A model generated the notes under the pieces. It was not told where the DNA came from, did no database searches, and saw nothing but the letters and a program-made list of their open reading frames with translations. A program made the translations under genes and the position numbers. DNA of 64,000 bases from assembly GCF_009601765.2 (NCBI RefSeq), contig NZ_CP045699.1, positions 1,240,001-1,304,000 on the forward strand, in the 5' to 3' direction. Shown here piece by piece: positions 55,089-64,000 of the stretch (positions are counted from its first letter, which is position 1; every line of letters begins with the position of its first letter). Origin of the DNA: Vibrio algicola. Its GTDB lineage: Bacteria > Pseudomonadota > Gammaproteobacteria > Enterobacterales > Vibrionaceae.

Positions 55089-57695
55089 TTAGGCTTCTAG
55101 CGCCTTGGTGATTTTCTCAAATAAATCTTTGGCTAAGTTATCTAATTTTGACACTTTTTCAAGCTCGGTACGGATCAATTGCTGGCGAGTCTCATCAAAC
55201 TGACGATATTTCAGTAATGGGTCAATCATACGTGACGCTACCTGTGGATTACTTTCGTTTAAGAACAATAAAATCTCAGTGGCAAACTGGTAGCCCGATC
55301 CATCAACAGCATGGAAATTGACTGGGTTATTATTAAAGAAAGCACCCACTAAACTGCGAGTACGGTTTGGATTTTTTAAGCTAAAGGCACTGTGATCCAT
55401 AGTGGTTCGGATCATAGATAACGCATCTTTAGCAGGGTTAGTACCTTGCAACATAAACCATTTATCCATCACTAAACCATCATGACTCCACTTGTCACTG
55501 AAGGTTTTCATTAAAGCTTCACGGCAAGTCAGTTGTGCTTGGTTAGCCGCGCTCATTGCCGCCATAGTGTCGGTCATATTATTGGCAGATTCAAACTGTT
55601 GGCAAACTAATGACTCACCAATGTCGGTCGTCGCAAGGTAAGATAAACATACATTACGTAGCGAGCGTTGGCCAATTGCCGCATGCTCAATCGTGTATTC
55701 GCTTTGCTTTAAGCTGTGATACGTCGCGGTTAATTCATCAATTAATTCAACCGCTAAGGTTTGCTTAATAAAACCAAGCGCCGCATTAATGGCATCGACA
55801 TCGACCGGTTTGTACCAGCCTGCAACTTCATTTTGACTTGGCAAGGTTAGCATTTCAGCAATAAACGCAGGCTCAAGTTCGGCGCTTAAAATCACGCCTC
55901 GAAACGCATCAATCACATTATCATTCAGTTCAAATGCTTGGTTTTGTTGATAAGCTGCGATATTTGTACGTAAATATTTGGCGATCAGATTTTGCCCTGC
56001 ATCCCAACGTGCAAACTCATTTTGAGCGTTAACCATCAGGAACATTAACTCTTGATCTGAATGATCATAAGTGAGTTTTATTGGCGCTGAAAATTCACGT
56101 AGCAAAGAAATAATCGGTTGCTCGCTAACATTTTCAAACACAAAACTTTGTTGATCTTGTTTAAAATCCAATACGTTATCACATGGCGAACCTTGTATTT
56201 GCAATGGAATAATTTGACCATCAGCTTGATACAATTCGACATTCATTGGAATATGCAGCGCTTGCTTTTGGGGTTGATCTTGCGTTGCTGGCGTGTGTTG
56301 TTCAAGTTGTAGCGTAAAGGTTTGCTTGTCTGGATTATATTGAGTGGTTGCAGTGACATTTGGCGTACCCGATTGGCTATACCATAATCGGAATTGGCTT
56401 AAATCCACACCCGAAGCCTCTTCCATTGCCGCGACAAAATCATCACAGGTTGCCGCCGTTCCATCATGACGTTCCACATACAGTTGGATGCCTTGTTGGA
56501 ATTTCTCTTCGCCTAACAATGTGTGGATCATACGGATCACTTCACTGCCCTTTTCATACACAGTTAATGTATAGAAGTTATTCATTTCTATGACTTTTTC
56601 AGGGCGAATTGGGTGCGACATTGGGCTTGAATCTTCGGCAAATTGTGGGCCCCGAATAATGCGTACATTGTTAATACGGTTGACCGCGCGCGAGCCTAAA
56701 TCAGAAGAAAATTCTTGATCACGAAAAACCGTTAAGCCTTCTTTCAAACTTAATTGGAACCAGTCACGACAAGTAATACGATTTCCGGTCCAGTTATGGA
56801 AGTATTCATGCCCAATGACCGCTTCAATGCCTAAATAATCGGCATCGGTTGCAGTTTGATCATTGGCGAGTACATATTTGGAGTTAAACACGTTTAACCC
56901 TTTGTTTTCCATTGCGCCCATATTGAAAAAATCAACTGCTACGATCATGTAGATATCTAAATCGTAAGCCAGTCCAAAACGTTGTTCGTCCCACTTCATG
57001 GCATTGATAAGTGATGCCATTGCATGAGGGGCGCGATCTAAATTGCCTTGATCAACGAAGATCTCAAGATCGACTTTTCGACCGGTTTTAGTGGTGAATT
57101 GATCGCGTAATACATCAAATTGTCCTGCCACTAAAGCAAATAGATAAGAAGGTTTTGGGTGTGGGTCTTGCCATTTAACCCAATGACGACCTTGCTCTAA
57201 ATCACCGCTATCAATTCGGTTACCATTACTCAATAAGTATGGATTTTCCGCTTTATCAGCGATCACTGTGGTGGTGTATTTGGCTAACACATCTGGGCGA
57301 TCAAGGAAGTAAGTAATGCGTCTGAATCCTTCCGCTTCACATTGAGTACAAAATGCGCCGCCCGATTTATATAAACCTTCTAATGCGGTATTAGCCGATG
57401 GATTAGTTTTGGTTTCAATGGTTAAGGTGAAATTGTCAGGCAGATTATTGATGGTTAGGTTTGTTTTGCTTCGTTGGTAATCTTGCCATTTTATGTCATC
57501 AACTTTAACGCCCACCAATTCCATGTGTTCACCATCTAAAGTCAGGCTATTGCAGGTGCCAAGTTTGATCACTTTAGATACCGCAATAACCGTGGTGCTG
57601 TCATCAAACAGATCAAAGGTTAAATCAAGATCGGTAATGGTAAATTCTGGAGAGGTGTAATCGTTACGAAATTTTGCTTGAGGCAGCTGGCTCAT
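55089..57695 (-). CDS. pepN: Aminopeptidase N PepN (M1 metallopeptidase)
   Basis: An 868-aa zinc aminopeptidase that removes N-terminal residues. It has the exopeptidase motif GAMENKGLNVF and the zinc motif HEYFHNWTGNRITCRDWFQLSLKEGLTVFRDQ, with His, His and the distal Glu. The following Tyr-containing segment (VYEKGSEVIRMIHTLLG) is also as in E. coli PepN. The C-terminal helical domain is intact. It is monocistronic. Confidence 0.96.
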   Translation of the reverse strand: MSQLPQAKFRNDYTSPEFTITDLDLTFDLFDDSTTVIAVSKVIKLGTCNSLTLDGEHMELVGVKVDDIKWQDYQRSKTNLTINNLPDNFTLTIETKTNPSANTALEGLYKSGGAFCTQCEAEGFRRITYFLDRPDVLAKYTTTVIADKAENPYLLSNGNRIDSGDLEQGRHWVKWQDPHPKPSYLFALVAGQFDVLRDQFTTKTGRKVDLEIFVDQGNLDRAPHAMASLINAMKWDEQRFGLAYDLDIYMIVAVDFFNMGAMENKGLNVFNSKYVLANDQTATDADYLGIEAVIGHEYFHNWTGNRITCRDWFQLSLKEGLTVFRDQEFSSDLGSRAVNRINNVRIIRGPQFAEDSSPMSHPIRPEKVIEMNNFYTLTVYEKGSEVIRMIHTLLGEEKFQQGIQLYVERHDGTAATCDDFVAAMEEASGVDLSQFRLWYSQSGTPNVTATTQYNPDKQTFTLQLEQHTPATQDQPQKQALHIPMNVELYQADGQIIPLQIQGSPCDNVLDFKQDQQSFVFENVSEQPIISLLREFSAPIKLTYDHSDQELMFLMVNAQNEFARWDAGQNLIAKYLRTNIAAYQQNQAFELNDNVIDAFRGVILSAELEPAFIAEMLTLPSQNEVAGWYKPVDVDAINAALGFIKQTLAVELIDELTATYHSLKQSEYTIEHAAIGQRSLRNVCLSYLATTDIGESLVCQQFESANNMTDTMAAMSAANQAQLTCREALMKTFSDKWSHDGLVMDKWFMLQGTNPAKDALSMIRTTMDHSAFSLKNPNRTRSLVGAFFNNNPVNFHAVDGSGYQFATEILLFLNESNPQVASRMIDPLLKYRQFDETRQQLIRTELEKVSKLDNLAKDLFEKITKALEA

Positions 57696-57984
57696 TATTC
57701 TTCCTTTTGAGTAGTTTCCATGCGTCTGAACCTTGTTAAATGATCACAAAAAAGTCAAATGTTCACAAACAGAGTGGCGCAATATTGAATCGGATAATTC
57801 TAACCCTTTTACCCGTAATCACCTTGAAGGCCATCACAGATAGGCTGATAAAAGTTAGATTTATTGCTACTTCCATTCTTGCATAATTGTTTGCTTATTC
57901 CCAGATTCACAGCAGTAAAAGTATGCTAATTGGCCAACAGATAAAATATTCGCTTGGCTGAGGATATTTTAATTATCGATCCTG

Positions 57985-58653
57985 CTACTCATCATCTCGT
58001 TGAAAGGCAATGTACATATCAAGATCATTACTCGACAAGATCAATTGCTTGGCTTGCAGACTAAATTGTGAGGTTTGTTCACCATCTTGAAAAATAAACG
58101 AAATATTATTATCTTCAATGTAATACACCCCTTCACGGGATTTTATCGTTCCATCTTGAGTCATGGAATGAATGGAGAAATAAAAATTGGGCTCTAACTG
58201 CAAGGTAATATGACTGAGTTGACTCGAAGCAACATCAACCCCACGAATGTAAGTGCTTTGCCAATAACCCGATAAATGAGCAGGGAGTAATTTAGTAAAA
58301 GCGACACCATTGAGTAGTAGTTTATGCGGATTGACTCGATAACTATAAATTTGTGGATCATGCGAATTCGGTCCTAATGTCAGCACCCCATCATCGACGG
58401 TAAAATCCCCTTGCCAACTATCGACTGATTTATCCTTACGTTTAATCGCGATGCTAAAGCGATAATTCGATTCAAGTTGCAAACGAATATAAAGAAAATC
58501 ATCTGGCAACTCGTCTGGCATTGGATTTAACACAACCCATTGCCCAATCAAAAATGGATTTTCAAATAAGAACATGTCCATTTTCTTTGGCGCATCAACA
58601 GTGGCAGCACCTAAACTGAGCGAACATAAAAGGATCATCATACTTTTCAACAT
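57985..58653 (-). CDS. Exported hypothetical protein with two repeated beta-domains
   Basis: A 222-aa protein. The start at ATG 58653 is preferred because a signal peptide (MLKSMMILLCSLSLGAATVDA) follows; an in-frame GTG at 58680 is possible. The mature part has two similar halves of about 90 residues: residues about 34-120 (LIGQWVVLN, IRLQLESNYRFSI, GDFTVDDGVLTL) and about 125-222 (LSGYWQSTY, ITLQLEPNFYFSI, GVYYIEDNNISF). Each looks like a small lipocalin- or META-like beta barrel, but I cannot assign a family. Function is unknown; it is probably periplasmic. It stands alone, upstream of pepN. Confidence 0.72.
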   Translation of the reverse strand: MLKSMMILLCSLSLGAATVDAPKKMDMFLFENPFLIGQWVVLNPMPDELPDDFLYIRLQLESNYRFSIAIKRKDKSVDSWQGDFTVDDGVLTLGPNSHDPQIYSYRVNPHKLLLNGVAFTKLLPAHLSGYWQSTYIRGVDVASSQLSHITLQLEPNFYFSIHSMTQDGTIKSREGVYYIEDNNISFIFQDGEQTSQFSLQAKQLILSSNDLDMYIAFQRDDE

Positions 58654-58747
58654 ACGCCTATCACTACCAAATTTAAACACGGTAGTTAAAGTTTAGGCTA
58701 TGTGATTTAACTCGCAAATTTGTTTGAACTACAATTTTTTTGACGCA

Positions 58748-58796
58748 TAAAAAAACGAAGCCGGTGAAAATTCACTGAGGGCTTCGTTTCTATTTT
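58748..58796 (-). terminator. Rho-independent terminator after prc
   Basis: The stem AAACGAAGCC / GGCTTCGTTT with a loop of about 16 nt is followed by T residues on the minus strand, about 25 nt past the prc stop. Confidence 0.75.
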
Positions 58797-58821
58797 ACTT
58801 ATTTTGATCGATGAGAAAAAG

Positions 58822-60828
58822 TTAACTGTTACTCATATCGGCAGTTATCGCTACCGCTTCATCAAGATAAGCATCGGGAGCTTCGTAATCTTTAGGAACA
58901 TCTTCTAATGTTTTAAACGTTGGTTTACCCGCCGCTTTTTCACGTACATTAATACGATCCAGTTTTAGTTGATCTTCTTTATCCGACTCTTGCTCGCGGA
59001 ATTTTTCATTTAAAGAGATGGTGGTATCGTCTTTTTCAGCCTGATACTTTTTAATGTCTTCTTTAATGAAAGTAAATTCACGATCATTGGCAATACGCGC
59101 TTTATGTTCAGCGATAAGTTTGGTCACCAGCGATTGTTCATCACTTGGCGTCACCACAGTTTCATAATTTGCTTTTGCAATTTGATCCCACGGCAAGGCA
59201 TTATCTTCAACACTTTCACCGGTATCTTCAGGTAAAACGGCGGCTGGGAACGCAATGTCCGGTGCTACGCCTTTACGCTGAGTACTGCCACCACTGATGC
59301 GGTAGAATTTTTGAATAGTGTATTGAACAAAACCTAATGGCTTATCAAAGTTATCATAGATATGCGTTAATGAGCGATGCTGTTGAACCGTACCTTTGCC
59401 GTAAGAGTTTTCACCGACAATAACGGCGCGATCGTAATCTTGCATTGCGGCGGCAAAAATCTCTGACGCTGAGGCGCTGTAACGGTTAATTAATACCGTC
59501 ATTGGGCCATCATAGTTTTCGATACCGTCATTATCACTGTCTACATTAACTCGGTCATAACTATCACGCACTTGGACCACCGGCCCTTGAGTAATAAATA
59601 ATCCCGATAATTCAATAGCTTCGGTTAATGCGCCACCACCATTGTTACGTAAATCCACCACCACACCGTCTACTTTCTGTTTATTCAAATCCACCAGCAA
59701 TTTTGCTGTATCTTTGGATAAACCAACATAGAAGCTTGGTACTTCAAGTACGCCGATTTTCTTACCGTTTTGTTCAATCACTTTGGATTTCACTGCGCGG
59801 TCTTCTAAACGGATTTTATCTCGTACAATTGTGACAACGTGACTTTTGGCGTTTTTACCCTCTGGCAGTATCTGCAGATTAACCTTAGTGCCTTTTGGCC
59901 CTTTAATTAATTGCACCACATCATCCAAACGCATGCCGATAATATCGACCATTTTCTTGCCATCTTGGCCGACGGCAATAATTTTATCACCTTCTGCCAA
60001 TTGCTTAGAACCCGCAGCCGGACCGCCAGTCACAAGAGAACGTATCGTGGTGTAATCGTCATCGGCTTGCAGTACTGCACCTATCCCTTCAAGCGATAAA
60101 CTCATTTCTGCTTGGAATTCATCGGCTGAACGTGGTGACAAGTAACTGGTGTGGGGATCGATTTGGCGAGCAAATGCATTCATGTAAATTTGGAATACAT
60201 CTTCACTGTGCGCTTGAGTAATACGTTTGATGGCATTGTTATAGCGCTTAGTTAGCAACTCTTTAATTTCCGGCCATTTTTTACCGGTTAATTTTAAGTT
60301 TAATGCATCGTATTTAACACGTTTGCGCCATAACTCATCAACTTCTGCTTCGTTTTGTGGCCATTTGGCTTTTGAACGATCCAGCTCCATTTTCTCATCA
60401 GTATCAAATTTGATTTCATGATCTAATAAAGTTAGTGCGTAAGAATAACGTTCATATCGACGTTTCATCGATAAATTGAACATATCAAAAGCGGCTTTAG
60501 TGTCGCCAGATTTCAGCTGATCATCAATCTCACTTTCAAATGGTTTGAAAGCATCAATATCTGATTGAGTGAAAACATTACGACTGTAATCGAGAGATTC
60601 TAGATAACGATCAAAAATACCTTTTGAAAAGGCATCATCAAGTTTGAAGTGTTTATAGTGAGAACGAGTAAAGCGAGATGCCACTCGTTGACTGGCAATA
60701 GCATGCTGAGCCTCAGCCGTTAATACCGGAATCTGAGACTCTTTAATTTTAGCTTCAGCCGCCAAAGCTGAATTTGCTGTTAGCACAAGGCTAACAGCAA
60801 ATAGTGACGCTTTTAATCGGAAATTCAT
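58822..60828 (-). CDS. prc: Carboxy-terminal processing protease Prc (Tsp)
   Basis: A 668-aa periplasmic serine protease with a signal peptide (SLFAVSLVLTANSALAAEA), a PDZ domain (about residues 230-330, LEGIGAVLQADDDYTTIRSLVTGGPAAGS) and an S41 catalytic domain. The Ser is in NRYSASASEIFAAAMQ and the Lys in GENSYGKGTVQQ. In E. coli it processes FtsI and helps degrade MepS. It is the second gene of a proQ-prc operon, 17 nt after proQ, and is followed by a terminator. Confidence 0.95.
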   Translation of the reverse strand: MNFRLKASLFAVSLVLTANSALAAEAKIKESQIPVLTAEAQHAIASQRVASRFTRSHYKHFKLDDAFSKGIFDRYLESLDYSRNVFTQSDIDAFKPFESEIDDQLKSGDTKAAFDMFNLSMKRRYERYSYALTLLDHEIKFDTDEKMELDRSKAKWPQNEAEVDELWRKRVKYDALNLKLTGKKWPEIKELLTKRYNNAIKRITQAHSEDVFQIYMNAFARQIDPHTSYLSPRSADEFQAEMSLSLEGIGAVLQADDDYTTIRSLVTGGPAAGSKQLAEGDKIIAVGQDGKKMVDIIGMRLDDVVQLIKGPKGTKVNLQILPEGKNAKSHVVTIVRDKIRLEDRAVKSKVIEQNGKKIGVLEVPSFYVGLSKDTAKLLVDLNKQKVDGVVVDLRNNGGGALTEAIELSGLFITQGPVVQVRDSYDRVNVDSDNDGIENYDGPMTVLINRYSASASEIFAAAMQDYDRAVIVGENSYGKGTVQQHRSLTHIYDNFDKPLGFVQYTIQKFYRISGGSTQRKGVAPDIAFPAAVLPEDTGESVEDNALPWDQIAKANYETVVTPSDEQSLVTKLIAEHKARIANDREFTFIKEDIKKYQAEKDDTTISLNEKFREQESDKEDQLKLDRINVREKAAGKPTFKTLEDVPKDYEAPDAYLDEAVAITADMSNS

Positions 60829-60845
60829 GCGTAGGATTATCCCCT

Positions 60846-61496
60846 TTATACGCGCAAGTGCTCCGCTTTCACGACCATTTGTAAGCCGTTAGCAAGGCGA
60901 ACACGAACATCATCCTTGTTAATTTCGACAATAGTTGCAGCCATATTGCCCTGACCCATATTAATATTAATATCGCTACCAAGAACAATTTCATCAGCAT
61001 TTAACGCGCGAGTTTCAACAACTGCAGGTTTTGCTGGTTTTGCAACTTTCGCTTTTGGATCTGTTTTAGGTTTACGTGGCGCTTTTGGAGCAGCTTTGGC
61101 TTTCGCTTTAGCGGCTGCAATTCTTTCTTCTCGGTTTTTATCCGCTTGTTCTTTACGACGAGCTTGAACGCGAGCTTTGCTTTCAGCGAGTGCTGTTTTA
61201 GCATGCTCAACATGTTCTGCTTCTAACTCACCACACGCATTACCATCAAGGTCAACACGTTCTGCACCAAGTTTTACACCGTGAAGGTAGCGCCAAGATG
61301 ACGTGTACTGACGTAATGCGGCGCGCAATTGAGTTTTGCTCACTTTCTCGTCTTCGCTTAAACGCTCTGCAAGGTCTTGGAAGATACCAATCTTTAGAGG
61401 CTTAGCTTCGCCTTCAAGGGTAAAGCATAGTGGGAAACGTTCAGCAATATACGCAATAACTTCTTTGCTGTTTTTTAACTTTTCAGTGTTTTCCAT
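60846..61496 (-). CDS. proQ: RNA chaperone ProQ
   Basis: A 216-aa RNA-binding protein. The N-terminal FinO-like domain runs about 1-125 ([57 protein letters not shown]), followed by a Lys/Ala-rich linker ([23 protein letters not shown]) and a C-terminal Tudor-like domain ([45 protein letters not shown]). It binds sRNAs and mRNA 3' ends. It is first in the operon with prc, as in E. coli. Confidence 0.95.
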   Translation of the reverse strand: MENTEKLKNSKEVIAYIAERFPLCFTLEGEAKPLKIGIFQDLAERLSEDEKVSKTQLRAALRQYTSSWRYLHGVKLGAERVDLDGNACGELEAEHVEHAKTALAESKARVQARRKEQADKNREERIAAAKAKAKAAPKAPRKPKTDPKAKVAKPAKPAVVETRALNADEIVLGSDININMGQGNMAATIVEINKDDVRVRLANGLQMVVKAEHLRV

Positions 61497-61598
61497 GGGG
61501 GGTCCTGGTTAATGCGGGTAAATTTCCGCACGGGTGTTCATAAAATTATTTTGGCTATTATAGTGAGATGGAAATGAAAAACCACCTGCATGTGCAAA

Positions 61599-62072
61599 TT
61601 ATCGTGGTGAAATATGCTTTTGAAGGATTATTTCTACCTGTGCCATCAAATCTGACAAGCCTTTTTCATCTTCGGCACTAAATCGGTCAAATAGTGGGCT
61701 ATCAATATCCAATACCCCTACTATCTCATTATTAATGGAGAATGGGATCACTATTTCTGAATTACTTTGAGCATCACAGGCAATATGGCCAGAAAATGCA
61801 TGTACATCTGCCACTCGCTGGATTGCATTTTGTGCCACGGCACTGCCACAAACACCACGGCCAACCGGAATGCGAACACAAGCAGGATTGCCTTGAAATG
61901 GACCTAACACTAACTCATTGTCTTTAAGCATATAAAAGCCGACCCAATTAATGGATTCCAGCTCCATATTCAATATCGAGCTAATATTAGCTAGGTTCGC
62001 AATAAAATCAGGTTCTGATTCGATCATCGCGACCACTTGCGCGGTTAAACGTGAGTACAACTTATTTGACAT
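61599..62072 (-). CDS. msrC: Free methionine-(R)-sulfoxide reductase MsrC (GAF domain)
   Basis: A 157-aa GAF-domain enzyme (fRMsr) that reduces free methionine-R-sulfoxide. Three Cys fit the family positions, in ACVRIPVGRGVCG and HIACDAQSNSE. The segment INWVGFYML and the C-terminal LDIDSPLFDRFS are also typical. It starts 103 nt upstream of proQ on the same strand, and the ABC exporter is divergent from it. Confidence 0.92.
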   Translation of the reverse strand: MSNKLYSRLTAQVVAMIESEPDFIANLANISSILNMELESINWVGFYMLKDNELVLGPFQGNPACVRIPVGRGVCGSAVAQNAIQRVADVHAFSGHIACDAQSNSEIVIPFSINNEIVGVLDIDSPLFDRFSAEDEKGLSDLMAQVEIILQKHISPR

Positions 62073-62139
62073 GCTTCACTTCCATATTTTAACTAATTCC
62101 GTACAATGTCAATATTACAAATAGGAATTATTATCACTC

Positions 62140-63972
62140 ATGAATACTAATAATCAACCTATAATTAACCAGTCTTGGCTTATTACTCAAGTAAAACAGC
62201 ACAAAAGAAAACTGATTGCTGCAAATTTAATCGCGATAGTCGCCACCATTCTCAGTGTCCCTATCCCGTTATTAATGCCATTAATGGTCGATGAAGTGCT
62301 ATTAAATCATCCATCGACTGGCATTGAAGTGATGGATCATATTTTGCCAACATCATTGCACACCCCAGCAGGTTACATTGGGCTGGCCTTTGGATTGATC
62401 ATTTTAATGCGCACTGGCAGTCAATTGTTGAATATTCTACAAAGCCGTCAATTCACTTTAGTGTCAAAGACCATTACTTACCAGATCCGCAGTAAAATGA
62501 TTGATAAATTGGGCTTAATTAGCATTCAACAATACGAAACTCGTGGTAGTGGCAGTATCAATGCCCACTTAGTCACCGACATTGAAACTATTGATAAATT
62601 TATTGGTTCCACCTTAAGTAAATTTGCCATTAGTTTCTTAACGGTATTGGGTACTGCCGTCGTTTTGTTATGGCTTGATTGGCGTTTGGGCTTGTTTATT
62701 TTACTGGTGAATCCTTTGGTGATTTACTTTTCACGCAAACTGGGCAGTAAAGTTAAGCACCTAAAACAAAAAGAGAACCAGTCTTTCGAGCGTTTTCAAA
62801 ATCGTTTAGTTGAAGTTTTAGATGGTATTTATCAGTTGCGCGCGGCCAATAAAGAATCGATTTACCTACAAGAATTAAAACAACAAGCCAATCACATTCG
62901 TAATGACGCCGATCAATTTGCTTGGCAATCTGAAGCCGCAGGCAGACTCTCTTTTTTACTGTTTCTGCTCGGTTTTGAATTATTTCGTGTGGTTGCCATG
63001 CTAATGGTGGTGTTTAGCGATCTCACTATCGGGCAAATCTTTGCTGTATTTGGTTACTTGTGGTTTATGTTAGGTCCGGTACAAGAATTATTAGCGGTGC
63101 AGTTCTCTTGGTACAGTGCAAAAGCGGCCTTACAACGCATTAATAGCTTATTGCAAATGGAAGAAGAGTATCGACCTATCTCTACCACTAACCCTTTTGT
63201 CTCAAGCGCCAGTGTCGATGTTGAACTTCATAATGTTGACTTTGCTTACAATCTCGATCAAAAAGTTTTACGTCAACTAACATTAACCATACCAGCCGGC
63301 AAAAAAGTGGCGCTGGTTGGGGCTAGTGGTAGCGGTAAATCCACTTTAATCCAATTACTTATTGGCGTTTATCGCGCACAAAGTGGTACAATTTCATTCA
63401 ATCATACCGATTGCGAAAAAATAGGGTTTGAAATTATTCGAGATCAAATCGCAGTTGTGCTGCAAAACCCTGTTTTATTCAATGATACTTTGAGGCAAAA
63501 TCTGACTCTTGGTAGTAAGCACGATGATAATGCTTTATGGTATGCACTCAATCTGGCGCAACTCGATGATGTTATTAATCAATTGTCGGATGGGCTTGAT
63601 ACTCAAATCGGTCGTCAAGGGGTGCGATTATCCGGCGGACAGCGACAAAGACTGTCGATTGCCAGAATGTTATTAACCGATCCGAAATTTGTTATTCTCG
63701 ATGAAGCAACCTCGGCATTAGATACTGCCACCGAATCTCGGCTTCATCGCGCGATGAGTACATTTTTAGCTGGGCGTACCACCTTAATTGTCGCGCATCG
63801 ATTATCGGCCATAAAACAAGCCGACCTCATCTATGTACTCGAAGATGGGCAAGTGACACAAACCGGCACTCATGGGGAGTTGCTCAATCAACAAGGACTT
63901 TATCAAGCGCTTTATGGCACAAGTAATATTGAACGTGGTCAGTCAAATCCTGCCACTGAAATACAGTTCTGA
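62140..63972 (+). CDS. ABC exporter, fused permease-ATPase half-transporter
   Basis: A 610-aa protein with an N-terminal membrane domain of six helices (residues about 20-310) and a C-terminal ATPase. It has Walker A GASGSGKST, Q-loop VLQNPVLFND, signature LSGGQRQRLSIARML and Walker B FVILDEATSALD. This organisation is that of MsbA/LmrA-type homodimeric exporters. The substrate cannot be read. There is no peptidase domain, so the C39 bacteriocin type is excluded. It is divergent from msrC. The last base of its stop is at 63972. Confidence 0.93.
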   Translation: MNTNNQPIINQSWLITQVKQHKRKLIAANLIAIVATILSVPIPLLMPLMVDEVLLNHPSTGIEVMDHILPTSLHTPAGYIGLAFGLIILMRTGSQLLNILQSRQFTLVSKTITYQIRSKMIDKLGLISIQQYETRGSGSINAHLVTDIETIDKFIGSTLSKFAISFLTVLGTAVVLLWLDWRLGLFILLVNPLVIYFSRKLGSKVKHLKQKENQSFERFQNRLVEVLDGIYQLRAANKESIYLQELKQQANHIRNDADQFAWQSEAAGRLSFLLFLLGFELFRVVAMLMVVFSDLTIGQIFAVFGYLWFMLGPVQELLAVQFSWYSAKAALQRINSLLQMEEEYRPISTTNPFVSSASVDVELHNVDFAYNLDQKVLRQLTLTIPAGKKVALVGASGSGKSTLIQLLIGVYRAQSGTISFNHTDCEKIGFEIIRDQIAVVLQNPVLFNDTLRQNLTLGSKHDDNALWYALNLAQLDDVINQLSDGLDTQIGRQGVRLSGGQRQRLSIARMLLTDPKFVILDEATSALDTATESRLHRAMSTFLAGRTTLIVAHRLSAIKQADLIYVLEDGQVTQTGTHGELLNQQGLYQALYGTSNIERGQSNPATEIQF

Positions 63973-64000
63973 TAAACACGCCTACGTTATTTCGCTAGGA

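Noticed and set aside
62140..63972. Bacteriocin-type ABC exporter with peptidase domain
   Set aside because: There is no N-terminal C39 peptidase; the protein begins directly with the membrane domain.

Overview
This window is from the chromosome of a gamma-proteobacterium of the Vibrionaceae, most likely the terminus (Ter) region of chromosome I of a Vibrio. DNA is AT-rich. Many proteins closely match Vibrio types: a NorM MATE pump, a periplasmic ATP-dependent DNA ligase, DUF2960, DUF3466, the 1.6-kaa NAD-glutamate dehydrogenase and FNR. The order potABCD / DUF2987 / ttcA / uspE / fnr / ccoSIHPQON and then matP / Lon-like protease / fabA / rmf / uup / rlmKL / zapC / pyrD is, as I recall it, that of Vibrio cholerae chromosome I around dif1. 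No tRNA, rRNA, CRISPR array, transposase or prophage gene is seen.

Layout. (1) 1-6455: tail of a formate dehydrogenase operon (ferredoxin-like protein cut by the window edge, TorD-type chaperone, small Tat protein, molybdopterin alpha subunit with Cys at the Sec position, 4Fe-4S beta, cytochrome b gamma). (2) 6472-13142: single genes hxpB, periplasmic DNA ligase, norM, a CPXCG protein, a fructosamine-kinase-like protein lacking its catalytic Asp, an NlpC/P60 lipoprotein and nagK. (3) 13324-17107: a small inverted-repeat element touching a DUF2960 gene, then a two-gene unit in which a membrane ATPase with an altered Walker A loop is coupled to an MscS channel. (4) 17376-25904: cobB, potABC with potD, a three-gene envelope cluster and ttcA. 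(5) 26041-26303: a MITE-like element with 20-bp perfect terminal inverted repeats. (6) 26314-35477: uspE, fnr with a perfect FNR box, and the whole cbb3 oxidase assembly and structural cluster. (7) 36354-36381: a near-perfect XerCD dif site on the minus strand, in a gap with no integrated element, followed by a small cytochrome c and matP. (8) 37946-47238: Lon-like protease, fabA, rmf, a DUF3466 protein with a sorting-type C-terminus, uup, a glutaredoxin-like gene and rlmKL. (9) 48020-63972: zapC, pyrD, gdhB, pepN, a duplicated-domain exported protein, proQ-prc, msrC and an ABC exporter.

Functional themes are anaerobic and microaerobic respiration (formate dehydrogenase, FNR, cbb3 oxidase), polyamine uptake, and chromosome-terminus biology (dif, matP, a perfect matS site inside ccoI, zapC). 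The least explained items are the ATPase-MscS pair, the pseudokinase-like fructosamine kinase, the duplicated 222-aa exported protein, and the 780-bp gap between rlmKL and zapC. Nothing here proves a new system. The ATPase-MscS pair is the best candidate for an undescribed one.
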